Below are positions 43,960 to 55,299 of a DNA stretch of 64,000 bases, one piece after another. Under the pieces are notes generated by a model that saw nothing but the letters and a program-made list of their open reading frames with translations, was not told the origin of the DNA and did not search any database. Position numbers and translations under genes: made by a program. Source of the stretch: an uncultured Gammaproteobacteria bacterium (GTDB lineage Bacteria > Pseudomonadota > Gammaproteobacteria > DRLM01); contig CAMYKQ010000057.1 in assembly GCA_947259075.1 (NCBI GenBank), positions 1 through 64,000 on the forward strand, given 5' to 3'. Within the stretch, counting starts at the first letter, position 1, and every line of letters begins with the position of its first letter.

Positions 43960-45822
43960 TCACTTGCCCGCCAGACCGCCACCGCGCAACAGCCGCGCGA
44001 TATCCTCATGACCGCTTTTTTCCGCTTCATCGATCACGGTCTGGCCGTTGCGGTTACGCAGCGAGACATCGGCGCCGGCGTCCAACAAGGCGCTCACCAC
44101 ATCCGCATGACCGCCCATCGCGGCGAACATCAATGCGGTCATACTCGCGCCGCCGGAGGTATCCAAGGTGCCGGGCAAGACATCGCCGCCCTCGCGCGCA
44201 TCGACGTCGGCGTTTTTAGCGATCAAAGGCCGCACGATATCGATGCGGCCGCTTTTCGCCGCTTCCATTAGAGGGGTGAAACCCGCATCGGTTTTAATAT
44301 CGGCGGCGGCGCCCTGCTCCAGCAATGCATTCACCACATCGCCGTATCCGCGCTCCACCGCCCAATACAGCGCGGTTTTTCCCGCTAAACCGCGGATGTT
44401 CGGATCGGACTTCGCATCGAGCAACACCCGCACCGCGTTAATATGGCCCCCTTGCGCCGCCTTCATCAGCGGCGTGTTATGTTCCTCGGCTTTCATTCCC
44501 ACCAAGGCGCTGCCCGTGAAAGACGGCGTGCTTTGCCGGCCTTCGTCAGGATCGACGCCTTTGGCGAGTATCAGGCTAACGATCTTGGCGTGGCCCTGCT
44601 CCGCCGCCACCGCCAACGGCGAATCACCGTGGGGATTGGCGAGCGCGGGATCGGCGCCGTGTTCGAGCAAATAGGCCACCACATCTTGATGACCGAGACG
44701 CGCCGCGATGATTAATGCCGTGTCACCGATGGAAGCGGACTGCGCCAAGGCCTGCTGACGCTGCGGCAGTTTGGCGCCGGTCCAAGTCCAAGCGCGGAAA
44801 CCGTTGGGCACATGGTTAACGCGGGCGCCACGTTCCACCAAGGTGCGCACCGCGTCCACGTTGCCGCCATAGGCCGCCGCCATCAGCGGCGTGACGCCCG
44901 CGCGCGAGGAGGCGTGCGGATCGGCGCCCGCGTTCAAGGATTCGATCACCTTTACCGCGTCACCATTGCTGGCCGAGACCTGTAAGGCGTCATTCAAATT
45001 CATGCCCGCGTAGGTGAACACTTCCTTGGCGCCGCCCGCCAGCAATAGTTTCACCGCGTCTTGATAACCGGCATCTTGCGCGATACCCAGAGACGTCGCG
45101 CCGCGGCTGTTACGCGCATTGGGATCAGCGCCCTTCTCCAGCAACGCCGTGATGACATCGTTCCAATTCTGCACCGAGGCGGTATTACCCGCGACGCCGC
45201 GGCGCGCCGCGTACATCAACGGCGTGTAGCCATTGTCCGGCGCCTTGGCTGTACGTTGATTGTGAATATTCGGCTCGGCGCCCGCCTCCAACAGTAACTT
45301 GACGGTACCCACGTGGCCGTAACGCACCGCGTCGAACAGCGCCGTCTCGCCCTGCTGGTCCTTCACCTTCACATCGGCGCCGCTGTCCAGCAGTATTTTA
45401 ATGATGGCCTCATCACCGCGCAGCGCCGCCGCCATCAAGGCCGAGCGGCCTTCGATATTGAGTTTTTTTACATCGGCGCCCGCGGCGAGCAAGGTTTTCA
45501 CGATATCTATATGCCCGCCACCGGCGGCGGCGATCAGCGCGGTATCACCGCGATCACCGGTCACGTTCACCGGTAACTCGCGATCGAGATAGGCTTTCAC
45601 CGTCTGTTCCTGACCGAAGCGCGCGCCCTTGACGAAACTGAGCACCAGCTCCGGGTCCACCGCGGTTTGCGTGCCGGGCTGAGAGTTGTTCGCCGCGGGC
45701 GCGCTGGCCGCATCGGCCGCGAGGGCGGGCAAGGACGCGGCGCAGCTTAGGGCGAGTAAGCTCGCACACAGGCCGCGGCGCACGGCGATCTCTAGCTGGG
45801 CATTGCGATGGCTGATTTTCAT
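43960..45822 (-). CDS. Exported ankyrin-repeat protein, about 14 repeats
   Basis: The 620-residue protein has an N-terminal signal peptide (GLCASLLALSCAASLPALA, cleavage near residue 35). Nearly the whole remainder is ankyrin repeats, from about residue 85 to 612 (units such as GDTALIAAAGGGHIDIVKTLL and NTPLMKAAQGGHINAVRVLL). Most repeats carry the TPLMxAA core and GADxN turns. No catalytic domain or C-terminal anchor is seen. It probably forms a long periplasmic solenoid for protein binding. The partner is unknown. The gene lies upstream of the TerB-domain gene and opposite the BepA-type protease. Confidence 0.9.
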   Translation of the reverse strand: MKISHRNAQLEIAVRRGLCASLLALSCAASLPALAADAASAPAANNSQPGTQTAVDPELVLSFVKGARFGQEQTVKAYLDRELPVNVTGDRGDTALIAAAGGGHIDIVKTLLAAGADVKKLNIEGRSALMAAALRGDEAIIKILLDSGADVKVKDQQGETALFDAVRYGHVGTVKLLLEAGAEPNIHNQRTAKAPDNGYTPLMYAARRGVAGNTASVQNWNDVITALLEKGADPNARNSRGATSLGIAQDAGYQDAVKLLLAGGAKEVFTYAGMNLNDALQVSASNGDAVKVIESLNAGADPHASSRAGVTPLMAAAYGGNVDAVRTLVERGARVNHVPNGFRAWTWTGAKLPQRQQALAQSASIGDTALIIAARLGHQDVVAYLLEHGADPALANPHGDSPLAVAAEQGHAKIVSLILAKGVDPDEGRQSTPSFTGSALVGMKAEEHNTPLMKAAQGGHINAVRVLLDAKSDPNIRGLAGKTALYWAVERGYGDVVNALLEQGAAADIKTDAGFTPLMEAAKSGRIDIVRPLIAKNADVDAREGGDVLPGTLDTSGGASMTALMFAAMGGHADVVSALLDAGADVSLRNRNGQTVIDEAEKSGHEDIARLLRGGGLAGK

Positions 45823-45996
45823 GATAGGCGTCCCCCCGTTTTTGATCCGGCAACTTGGTCAGCGAATTTATTGAGTAAAACCCGGAGCAGCGCCCTCCCG
45901 CCGGAAGAGCTGCGTAAAATCGACCCGTGTTTTCTCTTCTTTTTTAACCTTCTCTAAACCGATAGCGCGCAGCGCCGCCCAGCCTCACGCCCGCGC

Positions 45997-46731
45997 TTAA
46001 TTGGTGAGCGCGGCAACGTCCGGCTCCAGCTGTTCCCACACGCTGGGGCCGCCGTGCTTGGCGGCGATGAAGCGCAAATACGCCGCATGCGCCGCCTGTT
46101 CATCCGCGTTCGCGCGCGGCACTCGCAGCGGCGCCCGCTCACCGTCCAGCCGGCGGATGTCGGTGCCATGCGCCGCGGCCGCCTCGCGGCTGGCATCCAG
46201 TGATAACGCCACCTGGCCGCCGGTCATGGCCAGATACACCTCGGCGAGAATCTCCGCGTCGAGCAAGGCGCCGTGCAATTCGCGCTGGGTGTTATCGATG
46301 CCGTAGCGTTTGCACAAGGCGTCCAAATTATTGCGTTGACCGGGGTGGCGCTGCCGCGCTTGGACCAAGGTGTCGAGCACGCTGCAATACGCGCTCAAGT
46401 CGCCGTAGTGCGCGCCCGCCTGTTTGAATTCGGCGTTGATGAAGCCGACGTCGAAGGGGGCATTGTGGATGATGAGTTCGGCGTCGCGGATGAAGGCCAG
46501 AAATTCGCCGGCCACCTCGGCGAAACGCGGCTTACCCTCGAGAAAATCGTTGGTGATGCCGTGCACTTCCACCGCACCGGCGTCGATCTCGCGGTCCGGT
46601 TGCAGGTATTGGTGAAAACGTTTGCCGGTCAAACGCCGGTTAATCATCTCGACGCAGCCGATTTCGATGATGCGGTGACCCTGAGCCGGTTCCAGCCCGG
46701 TCGTCTCCGTATCCAATACCACCTGCCTCAT
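45997..46731 (-). CDS. dnaQ: DNA polymerase III epsilon subunit (proofreading 3'-5' exonuclease)
   Basis: DnaQ removes misincorporated bases during replication. The 244-residue protein has exonuclease motif I VLDTETTGLEP (D7, E9), motif II HNAPFDVGFINAEF and motif III-like LHGALLDAEILAEVYLAM. A C-terminal segment that binds the polymerase alpha subunit follows. The ExoI signature GHRIIEIGCVE is near residue 20. It follows rnhA by 51 nt; in E. coli the two are adjacent and divergent, whereas here they are co-directional as in Pseudomonas. Confidence 0.97.
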   Translation of the reverse strand: MRQVVLDTETTGLEPAQGHRIIEIGCVEMINRRLTGKRFHQYLQPDREIDAGAVEVHGITNDFLEGKPRFAEVAGEFLAFIRDAELIIHNAPFDVGFINAEFKQAGAHYGDLSAYCSVLDTLVQARQRHPGQRNNLDALCKRYGIDNTQRELHGALLDAEILAEVYLAMTGGQVALSLDASREAAAAHGTDIRRLDGERAPLRVPRANADEQAAHAAYLRFIAAKHGGPSVWEQLEPDVAALTN

Positions 46732-46782
46732 CCCATCCCCTTTGCTGTGACCCGCCCCGCCGCTGATGCGGTGGCGAATAGT

Positions 46783-47226
46783 TTAGCGCTTTTGTAACTC
46801 ATCTATGGCCTGGTTGGCTAGAGCATCGGCCTGTTCATTCTCGGGATGGCCGGTGTGGCCGCGCACCCAATGCCAGCTCACCCGGTGACGCGCGGCGGCG
46901 GCGTCCAGCCGTTGCCATAGATCGACGTTCTTGACTGGCTTGCGGTCGGCGGTCTTCCAATCCCGGCTTTTCCAGCTGGGCAGCCACTCGGTGATGCCGC
47001 GCTTTACATATTGCGAATCAGTGGTAAGCGTGACGTCGCAAGACCGGGTGAGGGCCTCGAGTCCGGCGATGGCCGCCATCAGTTCCATGCGATTATTGGT
47101 GGTGTGCGCCTCGGCGCCGTAAAGAGTTTTTTCCGAACCCTTAAAGCGCAGCAGCACGCCCCAGCCGCCGGGACCGGGGTTACCGCGGCAGGCCCCGTCG
47201 GTGAACATCTCCACCGCTTCAGCCAT
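46783..47226 (-). CDS. rnhA: Ribonuclease HI
   Basis: RNase HI hydrolyses the RNA strand of RNA-DNA hybrids. From the ATG at 47226 the protein has 147 residues, with the catalytic carboxylates D10 ([18 protein letters not shown]), E48 ([13 protein letters not shown]), D70 (LTTDSQYV) and D134 (NEQADALA) at the same numbers as E. coli. The basic handle region ([20 protein letters not shown]) is present. The start overlaps the stop of the upstream methyltransferase gene by 8 nt. An open extension upstream has no family match. Confidence 0.97.
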   Translation of the reverse strand: MAEAVEMFTDGACRGNPGPGGWGVLLRFKGSEKTLYGAEAHTTNNRMELMAAIAGLEALTRSCDVTLTTDSQYVKRGITEWLPSWKSRDWKTADRKPVKNVDLWQRLDAAAARHRVSWHWVRGHTGHPENEQADALANQAIDELQKR

Positions 47227-47983
47227 TAATGACGCGGCCGCTGCTGGGTTCCGCAACCAAGGCAGGCCGTTTGGCCCGCCATTTGGTCTTGATGGGCGTG
47301 AGGGTCGCCACCCGCTTCTTCGCCACCACGACATGCACCCCGGCGAGGACAGGCCACCAGCGCCTGCCCGCGCGGTCGAGAAAACGCATGCGCCGCATCA
47401 TGCCTTCATGGCGCAGCGGCGGACGAAAGAACAGCGGCCGCACCTCCACGGTGTCGAAACCCAGCAAGCCCATCCAGTCCTTGATACGCGTCACCCCTAA
47501 AAAATGGCCGCACCACGGCGGGCGGCCCTTGCGGTGGCGCAACAAGCGCCACGCGCCCCAAAAACTCCAAGGATTGAAGGCCACGATCACCACATGGCCC
47601 TCGGGGATCAAGATGCGCTCGACTTCACGCAGGATGGCATGGGGGTCGGCGGCGAATTCCAAGGTGTGATGCAACAGCACCACGTCCACGCTATCGGTGG
47701 CCACCGGCACCGCGTCCGGCGCGCCGCGCACCGGCGTGGACGCAAGCCCCGGCGGCAAATCACCGTCCATCATCACCCGCGCGCGGATGCGGCTCTCGCT
47801 GAGCAGGTCGACGGGCGTCACCACCCCCAATTGCAAAAGGTAGTAACCGAACAAGTCTTGCAACACACCCTTTAGGGCGGCTTGTTCCTGCTCCAGCAAA
47901 TTGGCGCCCAAGCCGCTCGCGAACCAGGCCCGCAGCGCGTACCGCTCGCCATTGTTATCGATGCAGGCGTCTTGCGTCTCCAT
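47219..47983 (-). CDS. Class I SAM-dependent methyltransferase-like protein
   Basis: From the ATG at 47983 the protein has 254 residues. The core resembles Methyltransf_11 proteins from strand 4 on ([46 protein letters not shown]). The expected glycine-rich SAM loop after strand 1 is absent: the corresponding segment reads [19 protein letters not shown]. Such a protein sits between gloB and rnhA in Pseudomonas too, so it is conserved but uncharacterised. The C-terminus is basic ([19 protein letters not shown]). It is divergent from gloB (114 nt). A much longer open frame to 48601 overlaps gloB and is not preferred. Confidence 0.85.
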   Translation of the reverse strand: METQDACIDNNGERYALRAWFASGLGANLLEQEQAALKGVLQDLFGYYLLQLGVVTPVDLLSESRIRARVMMDGDLPPGLASTPVRGAPDAVPVATDSVDVVLLHHTLEFAADPHAILREVERILIPEGHVVIVAFNPWSFWGAWRLLRHRKGRPPWCGHFLGVTRIKDWMGLLGFDTVEVRPLFFRPPLRHEGMMRRMRFLDRAGRRWWPVLAGVHVVVAKKRVATLTPIKTKWRAKRPALVAEPSSGRVING

Positions 47984-48097
47984 ACCTCGGCGTCCAACTG
48001 AAAAACGTGATACAGCATACCGGCCTAGCGCCGCCGGCACCACCCCATGTACCGCGTCCGCGTTGACCGCCGGGACGCGGACTGTCAGCATGGGCGC

Positions 48098-48874
48098 ATG
48101 GTTCAGGTACAGGCAATCCCCGCCTTCCGCGACAATTACATCTGGCTGCTCGTGGGGGAAGGCGCCCCGCCCGCGGTAGCCATCGTCGATCCCGGCGATG
48201 CCGTGCCCGTCGTGCAAACGCTGCGGCAGCGCGGCTTGACTCCCAGCGTCCTGCTCATCACCCACCATCACGCCGATCACATCGGCGGCGTCGAGGCGCT
48301 GTGCGCCCATTACCCCCTCAGCGTCTACGGTCCGGCCGCCGAAACCATCCCCTGCATGACGCATCCGCTGCGGGAGGGTGATGAGGTCGCCCTCCCCGGC
48401 CTGCCGCGTTTCAGCGTCATCGAGGTGCCCGGCCACACCGCCGGCCACATCGCCTATTACGGCGGCGGCCTGCTGTTTTGCGGCGACACCCTCTTCGCCG
48501 GCGGCTGCGGCCGGCTGTTCGAAGGCACGGCCGCGCAGCTGCACCACTCCCTGCAACAACTCGCGGCCCTGCCCGCGGCGACGCAAATCTATTGCGCTCA
48601 CGAATACACCTTGAGTAACCTACGCTTCGCCCTGACGGTGGAACCGGACAACCCGGCGTTACGAACACGCTATCAAGAGGCAGAGGATTTACGCCGCCGC
48701 GGCCTCGCCACCGTGCCGAGCTTGCTGGGTGTGGAGAGAGACACCAACCCCTTTCTCCGCAGCCACATCCCAGCCGTTACCGCCGCCGCGTCCCGCCATG
48801 CCGGTCAGTCCCGCCAGCCCGGGGCCGACACCTTCGCCACCGTGCGCAACTGGAAGGACCATTGGAGCGGCTAA
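48098..48874 (+). CDS. gloB: Hydroxyacylglutathione hydrolase (glyoxalase II)
   Basis: GloB hydrolyses S-D-lactoylglutathione to D-lactate and glutathione, completing methylglyoxal detoxification. From the ATG at 48098 (MVQVQAIPAFRDNYIWLL) the protein has 258 residues. It has the metallo-beta-lactamase motif THHHADH (55-61), the metal-ligand motifs VPGHTAGHIAYY and FCGDTLFAGGCGRLFEGTA, YCAHEYTLSNLRFAL, and the glyoxalase II C-terminal domain (TVPSLLGVERDTNPFLR). An upstream in-frame ATG at 48047 lacks family sequence. It implies a glutathione-based cell. mltD follows by 32 nt. Confidence 0.96.
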   Translation: MVQVQAIPAFRDNYIWLLVGEGAPPAVAIVDPGDAVPVVQTLRQRGLTPSVLLITHHHADHIGGVEALCAHYPLSVYGPAAETIPCMTHPLREGDEVALPGLPRFSVIEVPGHTAGHIAYYGGGLLFCGDTLFAGGCGRLFEGTAAQLHHSLQQLAALPAATQIYCAHEYTLSNLRFALTVEPDNPALRTRYQEAEDLRRRGLATVPSLLGVERDTNPFLRSHIPAVTAAASRHAGQSRQPGADTFATVRNWKDHWSG

Positions 48875-48906
48875 ACTAGCCACCACCCCGCGCCGACTTA
48901 CTCTAG

Positions 48907-50676
48907 ATGACAAGGCGCGCGAGAAGACTAAGAGTGCTGAAAAAACAAAATAACAAACAGTTAGCGATGACGGTGGCGGCGAGCGTGCTCATCCTGGGCC
49001 TGTTGTCCGCGTGCGCCGTCACCCCCGCGCCGCACGCCACGCCCGGCACCGGGGACACGGCCGCCAGCGAAATCCCGGATGACACCCGCCTCCTCGACCC
49101 GGCGGCACTGGCGTTTACCAGCGAAGCCAGCGGCCCGCGGCTCAAGCGCGCCAGCAAACCCGGCCTCCGCGACAAGCTGCCGCCCGCGGCCGAGGACACG
49201 ATTGAGGACGACCCCGAGCTTAGCGACGGCACGGACCTGGTTGCGGACGACAACACCCCCGGCCTAGACGACGGCAATGACGAACCCGGCGATTTGTGGG
49301 TCCGCATCCGCGACGGCTTCGCCCTAAACCAGCCCGATAACAAACGAGTGAAAAACGCCACCACCTGGTACACCCGCCACCCCAGCTACGTGGCGCGGGT
49401 CACGGAACAGGCCGAGCCCTATCTGCACTACATCGTCAACGAAGTGGAACAGCGCGGCATGCCCGCCGAGATCGCCCTGCTGCCGGTTGTCGAGAGCGCC
49501 TATCAACCCTTCGCCTATTCGCCGGGTCGCGCCGCCGGCCTGTGGCAATTCATCCCCGCCACCGGCAAACGCTTCGGCCTCAAACTCAATTGGTGGTACG
49601 ACGGCCGCCGCGACGTGGTCGCCTCCACCCAAGCCGCCCTCGACTATCTGCAATACTTGCACGATATGTTCGACGGCGACTGGCTGCTGGCCCTCGCCGC
49701 CTACAACTCCGGCGAGGGCACCGTGCAGCGCGCGATCCGCGAAAACAAAAAGAAGGGTAAACCCACCGACTACTGGTCGCTGCGCCTGCCGCGCGAAACC
49801 CAGGAATACGTGCCGCGCCTGCTCGCCATCAGCGCCATCGTCGCCCGCCCGGAAGAAGAAGGCGTCGCGCTCCAGCCCATCGCCGATCAGCCCTACCTCA
49901 CCAGCGTTGACATGGACGGGCAATTGGATCTAAGCGTGGCCGCCGGACTGGCCGATATGAGCGTCGAAGAGCTCCAACGCCTCAACCCCGGCTTCAACCG
50001 CTGGGCCACCGACCCCGACGGCCCGCACCGCTTATTACTGCCCGCCGACAAGGCCGAGATCTTCAACCAAGGCTTGGCCAGCCTGCCGCCGGAACAACGG
50101 GTGCAATGGGTGCGTCATCGCATCCGCAACGGTGAAACCCTCGGCCACATCGCCGCACGCTACGGCACCACGGTGGACGTGCTGCGCCGCATCAACCAGA
50201 TCAAGGGCAATAATATCCGCGCAGGAAAATATTTGATGATCCCCGTGGCAGGCCACGAATTAGCCGGTGACATGCTCACCGCCCGCGCCAGCAGCGGCGC
50301 CACGCGGCAATACAAGCACAAGGTCGAATCCGGCGACAGCCTCTGGCAGCTGGCCCGCCGTTATGACGTCTCGGTAAAACAACTGGCGGATTGGAACGAC
50401 ATCGACGCGAAGAAGCCACTGCGCCCCGGCCAAAATCTTATCGTCAAATCCGGCACGCGCGGCGACAACGCCACCGCCCTGGGCAAGGCCGCAACCCAAC
50501 GCAAAATCGTCTACACCGTGCGCTCCGGCGATTCACTCGCGCGCATCTCGCAACGCTTCAATGTCTCGGTCAAGCAACTGCTCAATTGGAATCAACTCTC
50601 GAAAAACCGCATCATCAAACCCGGGCAACAGCTCACCGTCTTCATCGACGTCACCGCGGATTCAAGCGCGGGTTAA
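48907..50676 (+). CDS. mltD: Membrane-bound lytic murein transglycosylase D with three LysM domains
   Basis: MltD cleaves peptidoglycan glycan strands to 1,6-anhydro products during wall remodelling. The 589-residue protein has a lipoprotein signal with lipobox LLSAC (Cys36). A low-complexity acidic linker (about 45-130) leads to an SLT domain with catalytic Glu196 in LLPVVESAYQPFAYS, the motifs AAGLWQFIPATGKRFGL, and ALAAYNSGEGTVQRAI. Three LysM domains lie at about 401-445, 462-506 and 536-580 (repeated GDSLWQLARRYDVSVKQL-type units). An internal Met at residue 21 is an alternative start. The gloB-mltD pair is also neighbouring in other gammaproteobacteria. Confidence 0.96.
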   Translation: MTRRARRLRVLKKQNNKQLAMTVAASVLILGLLSACAVTPAPHATPGTGDTAASEIPDDTRLLDPAALAFTSEASGPRLKRASKPGLRDKLPPAAEDTIEDDPELSDGTDLVADDNTPGLDDGNDEPGDLWVRIRDGFALNQPDNKRVKNATTWYTRHPSYVARVTEQAEPYLHYIVNEVEQRGMPAEIALLPVVESAYQPFAYSPGRAAGLWQFIPATGKRFGLKLNWWYDGRRDVVASTQAALDYLQYLHDMFDGDWLLALAAYNSGEGTVQRAIRENKKKGKPTDYWSLRLPRETQEYVPRLLAISAIVARPEEEGVALQPIADQPYLTSVDMDGQLDLSVAAGLADMSVEELQRLNPGFNRWATDPDGPHRLLLPADKAEIFNQGLASLPPEQRVQWVRHRIRNGETLGHIAARYGTTVDVLRRINQIKGNNIRAGKYLMIPVAGHELAGDMLTARASSGATRQYKHKVESGDSLWQLARRYDVSVKQLADWNDIDAKKPLRPGQNLIVKSGTRGDNATALGKAATQRKIVYTVRSGDSLARISQRFNVSVKQLLNWNQLSKNRIIKPGQQLTVFIDVTADSSAG

Positions 50677-50865
50677 ACATGTGCGGTTATGGTTCAGCGT
50701 CTTGGCGCGCGGTGAAATCAGGGGCCGCAATACGCCTTCAAATCGCCGACCGCATGCCATTTCCTTCCAGCCGGCTGCGCGCCCCGCCGCGCACTTCAAA
50801 TCCAGAGCCTTGTGCTGAAGGATATTTTCGAAAACCAACGCCACTACAATAAGTGCCGCGACAGC

Positions 50866-52893
<2,028 letters not shown>

Positions 52894-52899
52894 GGGAAA

Positions 52900-54321
52900 T
52901 TATTGTTTCCTCAATCTCGGATCAAAGGCGTCGCGCACCGCGTCGGAAAACAGATTGGCGGACAACACCAGGGTAAACATAAATATGAAGGCGGCGGTGA
53001 GCGACCACCACACGATGGGCTCGCGTGCCATCTCTAGGCGCGCGGCATTGATCATATTGCCCCAGCTATTCATGGTAGGGTCCACGCCCACGCCCACATA
53101 CGAGAGCACGGCCTCGGCCAGCACCAGGCCGCTGAAATCGAGCACCACGCTGATGAGGACGATGTGCATCACATTGGGCAGCAGGTGGCGGCCGATGATC
53201 TTGAAATGACCGACGCCGAAGGCAGTGGCGGATTGAATGTAGTCCACCTCCCGCAATTTCATCACTTCGCCGCGCAATAAACGGCACAGCCCGGTCCAAC
53301 TGGTGATGCCGAGGATGATGCATAAAAACAGCAGGCGCATATCGGCGCGATGGGCGATGGTATCGAACAGTTCGGGGTGGGTCTCCACATAGACTTGCAA
53401 GGTGAGCACCATCGCGGCGATGAGCAGAACGCCGGGGATGGAGCTTAAAGTGGTGTAGGTATATTGAATCACATCGTCCACCCAGCCGCGGAAATAGCCG
53501 GCCATGATGCCCAGCAGCACCGCGAAGGGCAGCATCACCAAGGTGGTGAGCGTGCCGATGACCAAACCGGTGCGGATACTTTTCAGCACTTGATAGAGCA
53601 CATCCTGCCCCACCTTGTCGGTGCCGAACACGTGGTATTTCACGCCAAGATGGGCCGCGAGCATGCCCAGGATCAGCAGGACGCCAAAGGTGAGCAGCAT
53701 GATATGCCAAGGTAATTCGGTGCGTCCGCGCAGCACGCGGCCCATGCTGGTGGCAAAGCCTAGTTTATTTTTTCGCGCGAGCACGCCGCTCACCAGCATG
53801 AATAACACTAGCAGCATCGCCGCGGCTTGCAGTGCGGCTTGCGTCGCGGTAGCGAGGATATCGGCCCCGCGGTCCGCGGCCGGATTAACCAGATGCGCGC
53901 CGCCGTAGTCCAGCCGCGGATAATCGCGCACGCTAGAACCATCGGGCAGTTCCATCATCTCTTTGGCGTAGAGATGCGTGGCAAAGGGCGCGGAGTAGGT
54001 TTTTTCCACGCGCTCACGCAGCGGCGTCAGCACGACGTCGAGCACGCTCAAGACCTCCGCCGAATAATGCACCTCAGCATTGTCACCATTGCGCTCTACC
54101 GCTTCGCGAAAATGCACCGAATCCAACAAGCCGACGGCGACGTAGACCAGCAACACCACCAAGGACGCCATACCCATGCGGCTGCGCGCCACTTGCCGCC
54201 ACTGCGAGCGCAGATGCTCGCGCTTACGCGCGTATAAGACGAACGCGACGATCACCGCCACCAGCAGGTAGATCAGCACATCGGTCCACAGAGGCACAAA
54301 TTTGATCGCCGTCATGCTCAT
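52900..54321 (-). CDS. yejE: Peptide ABC transporter permease (YejE-like) with N-terminal extension
   Basis: This permease forms one half of the membrane channel of the peptide importer. The C-terminal ~280 residues are a typical DppC/YejE domain: YHVFGTDKVGQDVLYQVLKSIRTGLVIGTL, then the EAA-like loop LREVDYIQSATAFGVGHFKIIGRHLLPNVM. The protein is 473 residues, against roughly 340 for E. coli YejE. The extra N-terminal part has one membrane segment at 15-33, another at 50-66, a ~90-residue periplasmic-type insert and a further helix near 165-183. Its ATG overlaps the yejB-like stop (ATGA; alternative ATG two codons later). Confidence 0.92.
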   Translation of the reverse strand: MSMTAIKFVPLWTDVLIYLLVAVIVAFVLYARKREHLRSQWRQVARSRMGMASLVVLLVYVAVGLLDSVHFREAVERNGDNAEVHYSAEVLSVLDVVLTPLRERVEKTYSAPFATHLYAKEMMELPDGSSVRDYPRLDYGGAHLVNPAADRGADILATATQAALQAAAMLLVLFMLVSGVLARKNKLGFATSMGRVLRGRTELPWHIMLLTFGVLLILGMLAAHLGVKYHVFGTDKVGQDVLYQVLKSIRTGLVIGTLTTLVMLPFAVLLGIMAGYFRGWVDDVIQYTYTTLSSIPGVLLIAAMVLTLQVYVETHPELFDTIAHRADMRLLFLCIILGITSWTGLCRLLRGEVMKLREVDYIQSATAFGVGHFKIIGRHLLPNVMHIVLISVVLDFSGLVLAEAVLSYVGVGVDPTMNSWGNMINAARLEMAREPIVWWSLTAAFIFMFTLVLSANLFSDAVRDAFDPRLRKQ

Positions 54322-55295
54322 GCCAACCTCACCCGTGGATCGACCAAGGTGTAGGAGATGTCGGTGAGGATCAGGCCAATGATGTAAAGCACCGAACCGA
54401 GAAACACCATGGCGCGCACGATGGCGAAGTCCTGTGAGTTGATGGCGTCGATGGTGTAACTGCCCAGGCCGGGGATACCGAAGAAGGATTCAATGACCAG
54501 ACTGCCCATAAACAGCAGGGGCAACACCACCACGACCCCGGTCAGAATCGGAATCATGGCGTTCTTAAGCACGTGCTTGAAGAGTACCTTGCGCTCCGTC
54601 AGCCCCTTGGCCCAGGCGGTACGCACGTAATCCTTGCCGATCTCTTCGAGAAAAATGGTGCGGTACCAGCGCGTGCCGCTGCCGATGCCGCCGATCACGC
54701 CGATGATGACCGGCAGTATCACGAATTTAAAGGCATCTATCCCGCCGTCGTAGCCCGAGATGGGAACCAATTGCAAGACTTTGCCGATGAGATATTGACC
54801 GCCGATGATATAGAACAAGCTAGAGATGGACATGAGGATGACGCAGAGTATCACGCCCCAGAGATCGACATAGGTGGCACGGAAAACGGCCACCAGCATG
54901 GCGAAGGTGATGTTGACCAGCAGGCCGATGAGCAGCACCGGCACGGCTAGGGCCAAACTGGGCAGCATGCGTTGCTTGATGTCATAGGCGATGTCACGGC
55001 CATCGTCCGCTTGGCCGAATTCGAAGGCGAAGAGGGCCAGGGATTTCTCGACGAAGATGGTGTCGCTGAATTTTTCGACGCCGGGCGCGGCGCTATTGAA
55101 CAGCAGCGGCTTGTCGTAGCCGCGTTCGCGTTTCCAATTCGCTATCGCCTCGGGGGTGACATGCTTCATGCCCAACTGCATGCGCGCCATATTGTCGGGG
55201 GTGTTGACCACGAAGAACAAAAGGAAGGTAAGCAGATTGACGCCGATCAGAATCGGGATGGCGTACAACATACGCCTGACGATATAGGCCAGCAT
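54318..55295 (-). CDS. yejB: Peptide ABC transporter permease (YejB-like)
   Basis: This is the second permease of the importer. From the ATG at 55295 (MLAYIVRRMLYAIPILIGVNLLTFLLFF) the protein has 325 residues with about six membrane helices. It has the DppB-type N-terminal helix and the EAA-like loop EEIGKDYVRTAWAKGLTERKVLFKHVLKNAMIPI, and ends LGSVLYIIGLILTDISYTLVDPRVRL. The start lies 5 nt after the substrate-binding protein's stop. An open 11-residue extension is rejected because the MLAYI start fits the family. Confidence 0.94.
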   Translation of the reverse strand: MLAYIVRRMLYAIPILIGVNLLTFLLFFVVNTPDNMARMQLGMKHVTPEAIANWKRERGYDKPLLFNSAAPGVEKFSDTIFVEKSLALFAFEFGQADDGRDIAYDIKQRMLPSLALAVPVLLIGLLVNITFAMLVAVFRATYVDLWGVILCVILMSISSLFYIIGGQYLIGKVLQLVPISGYDGGIDAFKFVILPVIIGVIGGIGSGTRWYRTIFLEEIGKDYVRTAWAKGLTERKVLFKHVLKNAMIPILTGVVVVLPLLFMGSLVIESFFGIPGLGSYTIDAINSQDFAIVRAMVFLGSVLYIIGLILTDISYTLVDPRVRLA

Positions 55296-55299
55296 CGTC

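Noticed and set aside
47984-48601. The methyltransferase frame stays open for about 200 further codons upstream
   Set aside because: That stretch is antisense to gloB and its translation looks like a complement of a GC-rich gene; the ATG at 47983 fits the family length.
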